Of a DNA stretch of 39,767 nucleotides, positions 26,293 to 35,927 are shown piece by piece. The DNA lies in NCBI GenBank assembly GCA_015663245.1, contig DQSN01000245.1, positions 1-39,767 on the forward strand. The letters are read 5' to 3'. The notes under the pieces are model-generated. The model was not told the DNA's origin and did no database searches. It was given only the letters and a program-made list of their open reading frames with translations. The translations under genes were made by a program, and so were the position numbers. Each line of letters opens with the position of its first letter. The stretch's first letter is position 1. The stretch comes from Leucothrix mucor (GTDB lineage Bacteria; Pseudomonadota; Gammaproteobacteria; Thiotrichales; Thiotrichaceae).

Positions 26293-26862
26293 TTATTGAG
26301 GCTCATTGCCTAGTTTCCACTTTATATTACAACCTAAAGAAGCCAGTTGTTCTGTTGGCGCGGCTTTATTTTCTAGTAATAAAGTAGCCGCTGCTATCAT
26401 ATCTACACCTGTAACAGGCTCATCATTTCTTGGACGAGAACCATCAAACTGCCCTCGATAATATAACTCGTGATTAGTATCAAATAAATAAAAATCAGGG
26501 GTACAAGCTGCTCGATAGGCTTTAGCTACAGACTGTGTCTCATCATAAAGATAAGGATAACTAAGGCTGTGCTTTTTTATACTTTCAATCATTTTTTCTG
26601 GGGAATCATCAGGGTAATTCTCGATATCATTTGAGTTGATTGCTATTACAACCAAGCCTTTAGCCGAAAACTCTTTCACAAAACGAGTGAACTCATCTCT
26701 AATGTGTACAACATAGGGGCAATGATTACAAAAAAATGCAATCAGTACGGGTTTAGCCTTGAAGTCGGTCAGAGAAATAGTTTTTCCTGTTAGTGGCTCT
26801 AGTAGAGAAAACTCAGGTGCTTTCGTACCCAAATCAATCATCACTGATGGTGTTCTTGCCAT
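26293..26862 (-). CDS. Thioredoxin-fold (AhpC/TSA-like) redoxin
   Basis: The 189-residue protein has a redoxin fold: GTKAPEFSLLEPLTGKTISL at the start, an active site CNHCPYVVHIRDEF with C45 and C48, and VVIAINSNDIENYPDDSPEKM. Later come AKAYRAACTPDFYLFD (cis-Pro region) and YRGQFDGSRPRN. The CxxCP motif and NSND match the cytoplasmic PRX-like2/thioredoxin-family group found across proteobacteria, which has no known specific substrate. There is no signal peptide. It is convergent with oxyR and 43 bp downstream of the DUF1287 lipoprotein gene. Confidence 0.82.
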   Translation of the reverse strand: MARTPSVMIDLGTKAPEFSLLEPLTGKTISLTDFKAKPVLIAFFCNHCPYVVHIRDEFTRFVKEFSAKGLVVIAINSNDIENYPDDSPEKMIESIKKHSLSYPYLYDETQSVAKAYRAACTPDFYLFDTNHELYYRGQFDGSRPRNDEPVTGVDMIAAATLLLENKAAPTEQLASLGCNIKWKLGNEPQ

Positions 26863-26905
26863 TCCTAATCCCTATATTGTTTTTAAAAAACTGATATCCA
26901 CCTAC

Positions 26906-27982
26906 TTACTTCCCAAGTAATGTTCTTAAATCTGCATCTGAAATACCTGATTCAGATTTAAGCTGTGCAATATTAATCACACTTACTGATTTTTTCTTCT
27001 GTCGATGATTTGTTTTCTTTGTTGGTGTAGCAGCTAATTCGCGCATCAAGCGATTATAATCTGTTCTCACACTCGCTAAGTTATTTGTTTGAAAACGTCG
27101 GCCCGCAATTAATTTATTATTTTTGGTATAGCGATAATGACCTGTTATACGAAATGCAAACAATATGTCCTCCATCTTAGGCCCGTGCGCGATATTGTGT
27201 ACAATCAAGTGGCGACGTGGATCTGTTTTGGAGCGTTGCTCAACAACCACACCTATATGTGGCAAGCCAGGTCCAACCATCCATGTCACGAGATCCCCTG
27301 GGCGATAATCACGTGGATTACGGCTAATCGGTAGTGCTGCACCATGACGGCGGAAAAACGCTTGTAGATTGTAAACACGACGGTGATCTATATTTTTATC
27401 AGGAGCTGATAGTTTCCATTTTTTGATATTAGGGTAATCATAAAATCCCCCTTTAGTCATATCTTCATGGACAGCTTTTTGTAGATCAATCCCCAAACGA
27501 CGGTAAGATCGAATAACAACATCAGTACACACACCAATATTTGCAGGAACATCGCCCCACGGATAGTCTAATTTCACATAGCGACCATCATATCTAACAT
27601 GTTGACGTGTTCTCGCCATCGCTGCATTGGATAGTGCTTTAGCAAAAGAGGGGGAACCATAGCTTCGTCGAGGATAGTTCGGGGTGATACGACGTACATG
27701 TCGTTTTTTCGCATATCGTCGCTGGTAGTTTTTTCTTGGTTGAGCTTTTCTAGTTTGATAACGATAGCTACTTTGTTTTTTCGCGCGAGATGACTTTTTG
27801 TTTATCTTCTTTTTTGCTGTCTTTAGTACTTTTATATCATTGCTTTTATTGATTACTATACTTTTCTTTTTTTGATAAGGCACAGCTTCGCTCTTATCTT
27901 CTTTGATAGTAGTATTATTTGAGCATGCTGTTAACAACCACCCAAAAAAAATTAACAATGATAATGAATAGTATTTTTGCAT
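26906..27982 (-). CDS. DUF1287-family lipoprotein with polybasic linker
   Basis: The 358-residue protein has a lipoprotein signal with lipobox LLTAC (Cys about 20). It continues with a very basic linker (about 30-110), rich in Lys, Arg and Tyr. The DUF1287 domain (about 115-285) has NIGVCTDVVIRSYRRLGIDLQ, VHEDM, YRPGDLVTWMVGPGLPHIGVV and HLIVHNIAHGPKMED. The Cys-Thr-Asp / His / His arrangement recalls NlpC/P60-like cysteine peptidases, so cell-wall hydrolysis is possible, but this is inference. E. coli YijF is a family member. The polybasic linker could bind membranes or wall polymers. Confidence 0.8.
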   Translation of the reverse strand: MQKYYSLSLLIFFGWLLTACSNNTTIKEDKSEAVPYQKKKSIVINKSNDIKVLKTAKKKINKKSSRAKKQSSYRYQTRKAQPRKNYQRRYAKKRHVRRITPNYPRRSYGSPSFAKALSNAAMARTRQHVRYDGRYVKLDYPWGDVPANIGVCTDVVIRSYRRLGIDLQKAVHEDMTKGGFYDYPNIKKWKLSAPDKNIDHRRVYNLQAFFRRHGAALPISRNPRDYRPGDLVTWMVGPGLPHIGVVVEQRSKTDPRRHLIVHNIAHGPKMEDILFAFRITGHYRYTKNNKLIAGRRFQTNNLASVRTDYNRLMRELAATPTKKTNHRQKKKSVSVINIAQLKSESGISDADLRTLLGK

Positions 27983-28251
27983 AATTTAATCCTTTTGCCC
28001 CGTTAGCATAGATCATAGTATGTCTAACAGGCTGACTTAAAGCTGAACAAAGAGCTTTTAAAGTTAGTACCCAAGTGATTATAAAGAAGTTTATTATTTT
28101 CGATAATGAGCACATAAAAACTAAAGGCATTTAAAAACCTCTAGTATTTATGGTCTATTTCACAGAACTACGCGGTACCTAGCATTAGATGATAAATAGA
28201 TTAGGATTCCCCTATAGCTGTGTTGGATAAGTAACTTATATTAATATTAGA

Positions 28252-30759
<2,508 letters not shown>

Positions 30760-30811
30760 TCACTCCTGCAATATGGTCTAATGAAACTACGGGCAAAGTC
30801 CAACCGTCTTC

Positions 30812-31900
30812 TTACATATTTGCTTCCGACACAACACCATGTTTCACGTGAAACATTTTAAGCTCTATATTACTGAACACTTCTGATAACACAGGGACTG
30901 TTAAAATCACCTGCTGTTGTAATGTACTCAAAGTATCTAACAATAGCGCCTGATTATGTCTATCTAATTCAGAGCTAATATCATCAATAATCACAACACC
31001 TGATTGTCCACCCCTTTTATTGATTGCATTACTTTGGGCAAGGTATAACAATATAGCCATTAATTTTAGCTGCCCTCTAGAAGCAGAAATGTTAGCGGGG
31101 CTATCATCCAATATAATTTTCATATCCGACTTATGCACACCGTAAAGTGTTCGCTTCATTTTGACTTCTTGTTCTAACTTGCTTTTATAAAAGGACAACG
31201 TGTTAAATGTATTTAATTCTCCGTTACTAGAAAATCCATTACCTAATCTCAATGAGATTTTATTATTTGGTAACAGCATATTTCTAAATACCTCAACATT
31301 TTCCTCCAATAAAGAAATAATAAAGTGACGTTTCTCGTGGATAATAGCTTGCGCTAAGATGAGTTCGTTCGTCCAATAATCAAAGTCACCACCTATCTTA
31401 TTCAAACGTAAGTAAGCATTCCTTTGCTTCAATATTCTTTGATGGTGTTTCCATAAGCGGTGGTACTCTGGCATTAGATAGAAACCTACCCAATCAATGT
31501 AACTTCGCCTCTCTGATGGAGAACCTACTATTAGTTTTATTGATTCTGGGTGGATAACGGTGACAGGAATATATTGACTAAGTTCTGCTTGAGAGCGTAT
31601 ATCTATTTGATTGATACGTATACGAGTCTCTGCTGATGATTTTTCTATGCCTATCTGCAATGTCACATCATCAGAAGATAGCTTAGATGTAATTAAAACT
31701 TTTTCTTTATTTTTACTGATCACATCGACTATACGTCGCGTACGAAAAGAGCGCCCACTAGATAAAATAGAGAATGCTTCCACAATACTTGTTTTACCTG
31801 AGCCATTTTCTCCAACAATTAAGTTGATCATTGGTGATAACTCTAATACGGCTTTATCTATCCTTCGACAGTTTTCTATCGTGATATTTATAAGCTTCAT
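30812..31900 (-). CDS. recF: DNA replication and repair protein RecF
   Basis: The 362-residue SMC-like ATPase has Walker A GENGSGKTS (30-38), the ABC-type signature ASRGQLKLMAILLYLAQ near 272-288 and Walker B VVIIDDISSELD near 301-312. It loads RecA at gaps with RecO and RecR. It starts 15 bp after the dnaN stop. The last codons (MFHVKH) are spelled by a perfect parS-type palindrome, so this end of the gene carries a second, DNA-level function. Confidence 0.96.
   Translation of the reverse strand: MKLINITIENCRRIDKAVLELSPMINLIVGENGSGKTSIVEAFSILSSGRSFRTRRIVDVISKNKEKVLITSKLSSDDVTLQIGIEKSSAETRIRINQIDIRSQAELSQYIPVTVIHPESIKLIVGSPSERRSYIDWVGFYLMPEYHRLWKHHQRILKQRNAYLRLNKIGGDFDYWTNELILAQAIIHEKRHFIISLLEENVEVFRNMLLPNNKISLRLGNGFSSNGELNTFNTLSFYKSKLEQEVKMKRTLYGVHKSDMKIILDDSPANISASRGQLKLMAILLYLAQSNAINKRGGQSGVVIIDDISSELDRHNQALLLDTLSTLQQQVILTVPVLSEVFSNIELKMFHVKHGVVSEANM
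30839..30856. promoter_or_regulatory. parS: parS centromere site (ParB-binding palindrome) inside recF
   Basis: The 16-bp sequence TGTTTCACGTGAAACA at 30840-30855 matches the widely conserved chromosomal parS consensus at every position. One further base on each side keeps the palindrome (18 bp). It lies about 3.8 kb from dnaA, as expected for the ParB-loading site that directs origin segregation. parA and parB are not in the window. Confidence 0.93.
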
Positions 31901-31915
31901 ACGTAGCTACAAGCT

Positions 31916-33022
31916 CTACAATCTGATCGGCATTACAACGTACTTAGTTGCTTGATCACCAACAGCCGTTAATAAAGCACTGCTATCAGGGTTGCTTATT
32001 TGCAGGTCTACTGTTTCTGTATCGAGGTGATTAACCGCATCTAACAGATAGCTTACATTGAACCCTATTTCTAACAAGTCACCTTCATAATTCACATCAA
32101 TCTCTTCTTCCGCCATTTCTTTTTCTGGGTTTGTTGAATGTAAAGTCATAACACCATCATAGAAACGCAAACGAATACCACGAAATTTTTCATTAGATAG
32201 TATTGCTACACGAGCAAGAGTATCACGAAATACTAGGCGGTCTAATTCGATATGGTAAGTACTAGATGCTGGAATTGCAGCTTGATAATCAGGGTATTTT
32301 CCATCTATTAATTTTGATGTGAATCGTATATTACCTTTTTTAACTCTAATGTGATTATCACTTAGGTATAACGTTAGCGGTAAATCACTACTACTATCCA
32401 ACAGCCGAGATAATTCTAATACTCCCTTTCGTGGAATAATTAAACTACTGTCTGATCCCCCAGTTCCTGTATCACTGCTATATTCACTAACAGCAAGTCT
32501 ATGCCCGTCGGTTGTAACGGTCTTTATTATATTCTCCTGAATATCTAAAAACAGTCCATTCAAATAATAACGCACATCTTGATTAGCCATTGAAAATGCG
32601 GTGCTATCAAACAAATGCTTCAACTCTTTTTCAGGTATAGATATTTCATTACTAAATTCAATATCATCCAATAAAGGGTAATCATCGGCTGGCAATATAG
32701 ACAGCTCAAATCGGCTACGTACGCCTTTTAAATTAAGCCTAGTATCATCTGTTTCTAATAAAATAAAACAGTCTGCAGGAAGAGCTTTGCAAATATCCAA
32801 CATCTTTTTCGCTGATGTTGTAATTGAACCATCTTCATCTGAACTAATATCACTCGATGATGATAATTCTATTTCTAGATCCGTTCCTATAAATGTCAAT
32901 TTTTCATTTTCTACCGATATGTAAACATTTTCTAAAATCTTCTTTGTTTGTTTTTTTTCAATCGCTCCTATGACGTGATTTAGTTGCTCTAACAATGTAT
33001 CTCTAGATATTGTAAGTTTCAT
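31916..33022 (-). CDS. dnaN: DNA polymerase III sliding clamp (beta subunit)
   Basis: The 368-residue protein starts MKLTISRDTLLEQLNHVIGAIEKK and shows the three-fold repeated clamp domain. It has DGHRLAV at about 171-177, FRGIRLRFYDG near the start of the third domain, and the terminal YVVMPIRL, as in E. coli DnaN. It encircles DNA as a dimer and tethers polymerase III. It lies between dnaA and recF on the minus strand; a 253-bp gap with DnaA boxes precedes it. Confidence 0.98.
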   Translation of the reverse strand: MKLTISRDTLLEQLNHVIGAIEKKQTKKILENVYISVENEKLTFIGTDLEIELSSSSDISSDEDGSITTSAKKMLDICKALPADCFILLETDDTRLNLKGVRSRFELSILPADDYPLLDDIEFSNEISIPEKELKHLFDSTAFSMANQDVRYYLNGLFLDIQENIIKTVTTDGHRLAVSEYSSDTGTGGSDSSLIIPRKGVLELSRLLDSSSDLPLTLYLSDNHIRVKKGNIRFTSKLIDGKYPDYQAAIPASSTYHIELDRLVFRDTLARVAILSNEKFRGIRLRFYDGVMTLHSTNPEKEMAEEEIDVNYEGDLLEIGFNVSYLLDAVNHLDTETVDLQISNPDSSALLTAVGDQATKYVVMPIRL

Positions 33023-33178
33023 AATTATTTTTTGGAAAATTTAAGTAGAATTAGTAGTAGTAATAGGGGGACTACTTTTATGTGTGTATCTTACCTTTAG
33101 TTTAATATTTCATATACTTAAACATAAAATACTGATGATTACACACAGGTATAAAGTAAGTCTAATATGTGTTTAATA

Positions 33179-33187
33179 TGTGGATAA
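33179..33187 (-). promoter_or_regulatory. DnaA box
   Basis: TGTGGATAA on the plus strand is the exact reverse complement of the consensus DnaA box TTATCCACA. Confidence 0.85.
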
Positions 33188-33235
33188 GTCTGATGTTTTT
33201 AGATTTTTCATAGTTATTCATGTTTCTTCCTTGGG

Positions 33236-33244
33236 TTATCCACA
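33236..33244 (+). promoter_or_regulatory. DnaA box
   Basis: TTATCCACA matches the consensus exactly. It faces the box at 33179 and lies about 30 bp from the dnaA stop. Confidence 0.85.
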
Positions 33245-33275
33245 GTTTATAAAGAGGGTTGTGTTTAGTTTTTTG

Positions 33276-34667
33276 TTAGCTTGTTAATATACGATGGAGA
33301 ATTGTATAACCCTCTTCTATTTGAGGATCTTCATTACGTAATTGCACGACCTTTTTACAGGCATGCATGACAGTTGTATGATCTCTACCTCCAAAATTTT
33401 CACCTATCTCAGGGTAACTATGATTTGTAAGTTCCTTTGATAGAGCCATCGCTATTTGCCGTGGTCTAGCTAAAGAACGCGTTCTTCTTTTTGAATTAAG
33501 ATCAGATACTTTAATGTAGTAGTGTTGTGCGACTGTTTTTTTAATATTATCAATGGTGATCATTTTTGCTTGGCTAGCTAGTTGGTCACGCAATGCATCA
33601 TGTACAAAGTCGAGTGTGGCCTCTGTTTGTTTTCTGAGGCGTAATGTAGCGACTACTTTTTGTAATGCACCTTCTAAGTCACGGACATTTGAGCTAAAGC
33701 GCTTAGCAATAAAAAATGCCACATCATTAGGTAATACAAGAGAGAATACATCCGCTTTTTTACGCAGTATCGCGACTCTTGTTTCTAGGTCGGGTGGGTC
33801 TATGGATACAGACAATCCTGAATTTAAACGTGTTCGTAAGCGATCATCAATGCCTTCTACATTTCTTGGGTATTTATCACTGGTTAATATTATTTGTTTT
33901 TGACCTTCTAACAGGGTGTTAAATGTATGGAAAAACTCTTCCATTGAACGTGTCTTGCCCGCAAAAAACTGTATGTCATCGATAAGCAATGCATCAGCAG
34001 TACGATAAAAAGTTTTAAATTCATTAATTTGGTTATTACGCAAGGCACTAACAAGGTCATTTACAAAATTTTCTGAGGTTAAGTAAACAACATGTGCACC
34101 AGGCTTTTGTTCTAGTATGCTGTTACCGATGGCATGCATCAGATGGGTTTTACCTAGACCAGAGCTGCCATAAATAAACAGAGGGTTATATGAGAAGCCT
34201 GGGTTTTCACTTACCTGCAAAGCAGATGCTCGAGCTAGTTGGTTCGACTTCCCTTCTACAAAATTATCAAATATCATCCCTTGGTTGAGATTATTAGTAA
34301 ATAGGTGTTTGACATCAGGAATAGGGGGTTGAGGTATTGGTTGTGAGTTATATTGATCGGTAGATGGGTATGATGGTTGGTTTTGTACCGCTGTAATTGG
34401 AATGTCTTTTTGGGGAGTGTTTTCTATAGGGTTTGATGAGCCTATTTGTAAAAATACTTGTACAGCATTGTTATTGGTGATTAAACGGGCACATTCACAT
34501 ATTCTAGGTAAGTGATGAGTACGCACATGTTGTAAAACAAACTCATTGGGAGCAAGTAATAATAGTGCATCATCATGTTGTGTGCCGTGTAATGTGCGTA
34601 ACCACGTATTAATTTCTTGATCTGGTAGCTCTTGTTCTAGATGTTTTAAGCATTGTTGCCAGAGCAT
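33276..34667 (-). CDS. dnaA: Chromosomal replication initiator DnaA
   Basis: The 463-residue AAA+ initiator has the four expected domains. Domain I (1-80, WLRTLHGTQ) binds DnaB helper proteins. Domain II is a flexible Pro/Gln linker (about 80-120). Domain III has Walker A GSSGLGKT (167-174), Walker B ALLIDDIQFFAGK and the box VII arginine region. Domain IV has the DNA-binding signature RPRQIAMALSKELTNHSYPEIG plus GGRDHTTVMHACKKV. It melts the origin and regulates genes. It is the first gene of the minus-strand block; its leader has an 11-bp inverted repeat. Confidence 0.98.
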   Translation of the reverse strand: MLWQQCLKHLEQELPDQEINTWLRTLHGTQHDDALLLLAPNEFVLQHVRTHHLPRICECARLITNNNAVQVFLQIGSSNPIENTPQKDIPITAVQNQPSYPSTDQYNSQPIPQPPIPDVKHLFTNNLNQGMIFDNFVEGKSNQLARASALQVSENPGFSYNPLFIYGSSGLGKTHLMHAIGNSILEQKPGAHVVYLTSENFVNDLVSALRNNQINEFKTFYRTADALLIDDIQFFAGKTRSMEEFFHTFNTLLEGQKQIILTSDKYPRNVEGIDDRLRTRLNSGLSVSIDPPDLETRVAILRKKADVFSLVLPNDVAFFIAKRFSSNVRDLEGALQKVVATLRLRKQTEATLDFVHDALRDQLASQAKMITIDNIKKTVAQHYYIKVSDLNSKRRTRSLARPRQIAMALSKELTNHSYPEIGENFGGRDHTTVMHACKKVVQLRNEDPQIEEGYTILHRILTS

Positions 34668-34743
34668 TATCGCCTTTCCTTGTAAAATATATAGAGATGG
34701 TTAATATTTGATAGTCGACAACAGCAGTGGAGCGTAGAGTGAG

Positions 34744-34779
34744 TATTCTAAAGTAAAACCAAACATTAACTTTAGAATA
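34744..34779 (-). promoter_or_regulatory. 11-bp inverted repeat in the dnaA leader
   Basis: TATTCTAAAGT at 34744-34754 is exactly complementary to 34769-34779, with a 14-nt spacer. It lies 76 bp upstream of the dnaA start, where a repressor or the dnaA promoter would be expected. Confidence 0.5.
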
Positions 34780-34866
34780 TGATGCGTTTTTATGTTTGAA
34801 AAGTAAGAAAATATAGATGCTGTATTAATGTGTCGGAGCGCACGACATAATACCCTAAATCACTAC

Positions 34867-34875
34867 TTATCCACA
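34867..34875 (+). promoter_or_regulatory. DnaA box next to an AT-rich stretch
   Basis: TTATCCACA matches the consensus exactly. The following 80 bp are strongly AT-rich, the arrangement of a box beside a DNA unwinding element. Confidence 0.85.
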
Positions 34876-34977
34876 AGCAAATATGTGCTTTTTATATATT
34901 TTTTGAAAACCACACTTTTAAGTTAACTATTTGATAGTATTATTTTTATTTAATTTTTTCGCGGGGTTATATTTAAG

Positions 34978-35069
34978 CTACTGTTTCTATTGGGGTAAAA
35001 TGAAATTGTGATTTCATTCTACGTCGTACTTACGATTTAGATAGCTTATCTATTGTTTCTATGGGGGTA
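34978..35069 (+). repeat. Imperfect 20-bp direct repeat upstream of rpmH
   Basis: The 20 bp at 34978-34997 (core TGTTTCTATTGGGGTA) recur at 35050-35069 with two differences. A shorter relative (TATTGGGG) appears near 35116. The spacing is 72 bp. They may be regulator sites or tandem promoter copies for the rpmH operon. Confidence 0.5.
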
Positions 35070-35308
35070 TTGACGAGTGGCGTTTATTATTGGCTTGCTA
35101 TGTAAAAATACAGCGTATTGGGGAATAGTAATAATGAAGTTTGATGACAATATCACTAGCTTGTCTAAAACAGTTGACAATAGATTATTCTTAGCTTATT
35201 TTTCACGCCTTTTTCCTTATAATACTAATTACGGTGATGTTTCAGCAAAATACGTCATCCATTTTAGTATTACAAAAGTTAAGTATTTAAGCATTAGGTA
35301 ATTTAGTC

Positions 35309-35443
35309 ATGAAAAGAACATTTCAACCAAGCAATATTAAACGTGCTCGTACCCATGGTTTTCGTGCTCGTATGAGTACTGTTGGTGGTCGTAAAGTTAT
35401 AAAGGCACGCCGTGCTAAAGGTCGTACTCGTCTTTGCCCATAA
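35309..35443 (+). CDS. rpmH: 50S ribosomal protein L34
   Basis: This 44-residue basic protein begins [20 protein letters not shown] and ends in a Lys/Arg-rich tail (GRTRLCP). This is the L34 family pattern along its whole length, and the position ahead of rnpA is the conserved one. It is a structural protein of the large ribosomal subunit. A perfect 16-nt palindrome, TTTTAAGTACTTAAAA (35445-35460), directly follows the stop and could process or attenuate the rpmH-rnpA transcript. Confidence 0.98.
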   Translation: MKRTFQPSNIKRARTHGFRARMSTVGGRKVIKARRAKGRTRLCP

Positions 35444-35500
35444 GTTTTAAGTACTTAAAAGCTCAGCGCTAGTTAGCCCTAAAGAATTTCATATATATTT

Positions 35501-35857
35501 ATGTCAGGGCAAACTTTCACCCGCGATCTCCGTCTATTGACTGCAAAACAATACAGTCATGTGTTTTCTGATGCGCGTCGTTTTGGTAATAAGTCATTTA
35601 CTTTATTAGTTAGGGAAAATGACTTATCACATCCACGTTTAGGTCTAGCAATAGCGAAAAAGAGTATCAAGCTTGCCGTTGGTCGTAATCGCATTAAACG
35701 GCTTTTACGTGAAAGTTTTAGAAATAATCAGCATTTATTACCCCCTATCGATATTATTGCCATGTGTCGCCCTGCGGCTGTTCAGTTGAGTAATGAGCAG
35801 ATTTTAGAGCAACTAGAAAAGCAGTGGTGTTATATGCAGAAAAAGTTCAACTCTTGA
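35501..35857 (+). CDS. rnpA: Ribonuclease P protein component
   Basis: The 118-residue basic protein has the RnpA signature RLGLAIAKKSIKLAVGRNRIKRLLRESFR at about 47-75, split here by the conserved GRNRIKR. It binds the catalytic RNase P RNA for tRNA 5' processing; that RNA gene is not in the window. It is 57 bp after rpmH. The yidD gene that commonly follows rnpA is absent; yidC starts 70 bp later. Confidence 0.96.
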   Translation: MSGQTFTRDLRLLTAKQYSHVFSDARRFGNKSFTLLVRENDLSHPRLGLAIAKKSIKLAVGRNRIKRLLRESFRNNQHLLPPIDIIAMCRPAAVQLSNEQILEQLEKQWCYMQKKFNS

Positions 35858-35927
35858 GCAACTGTATTAATGAAGTAATCTAGAAAACTCTGCTGGATAG
35901 TCATACTTCTTTTATCAAGGATAGATC

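Larger units (their letters stand above)
33023..33275. promoter_or_regulatory. dnaA-dnaN intergenic region with DnaA boxes
   Basis: This 253-bp non-coding gap has two perfect DnaA boxes of opposite orientation and an AT-rich middle with repeated ATATGTG-type words around 33165-33185. It should hold the dnaN promoter and may be part of a bipartite origin or a DnaA-titrating control region. Confidence 0.65.
34668..35308. other. oriC: Probable replication origin region between dnaA and rpmH
   Basis: The 641-bp non-coding gap separates the minus-strand dnaA block from the plus-strand rpmH block, the usual oriC place in gammaproteobacteria such as Pseudomonas. It contains one perfect DnaA box (34867-34875) followed directly by a very AT-rich stretch (about 34885-34960). 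It also has an 11-bp inverted repeat in the dnaA leader, an 8-bp inverted repeat at 34999-35018, and a 20-bp direct repeat near rpmH. A short frame at 35077-35301 has no coding character. Only one perfect box here is few for an origin; weaker boxes may exist. Confidence 0.7.

Noticed and set aside
27915-28130. 71-residue minus-strand frame overlapping the start of the DUF1287 gene
   Set aside because: It overlaps the real lipoprotein start and its signal peptide in another frame and has no family features.
35077-35301. 74-residue plus-strand frame before rpmH
   Set aside because: GTG start, no ribosome site, no recognisable protein pattern, and it lies across the origin gap and its repeats; most likely non-coding.
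35703-35717. TTTTACGTGAAAG in rnpA as a parS-like site
   Set aside because: Only the central bases agree with parS; too many mismatches in both arms.
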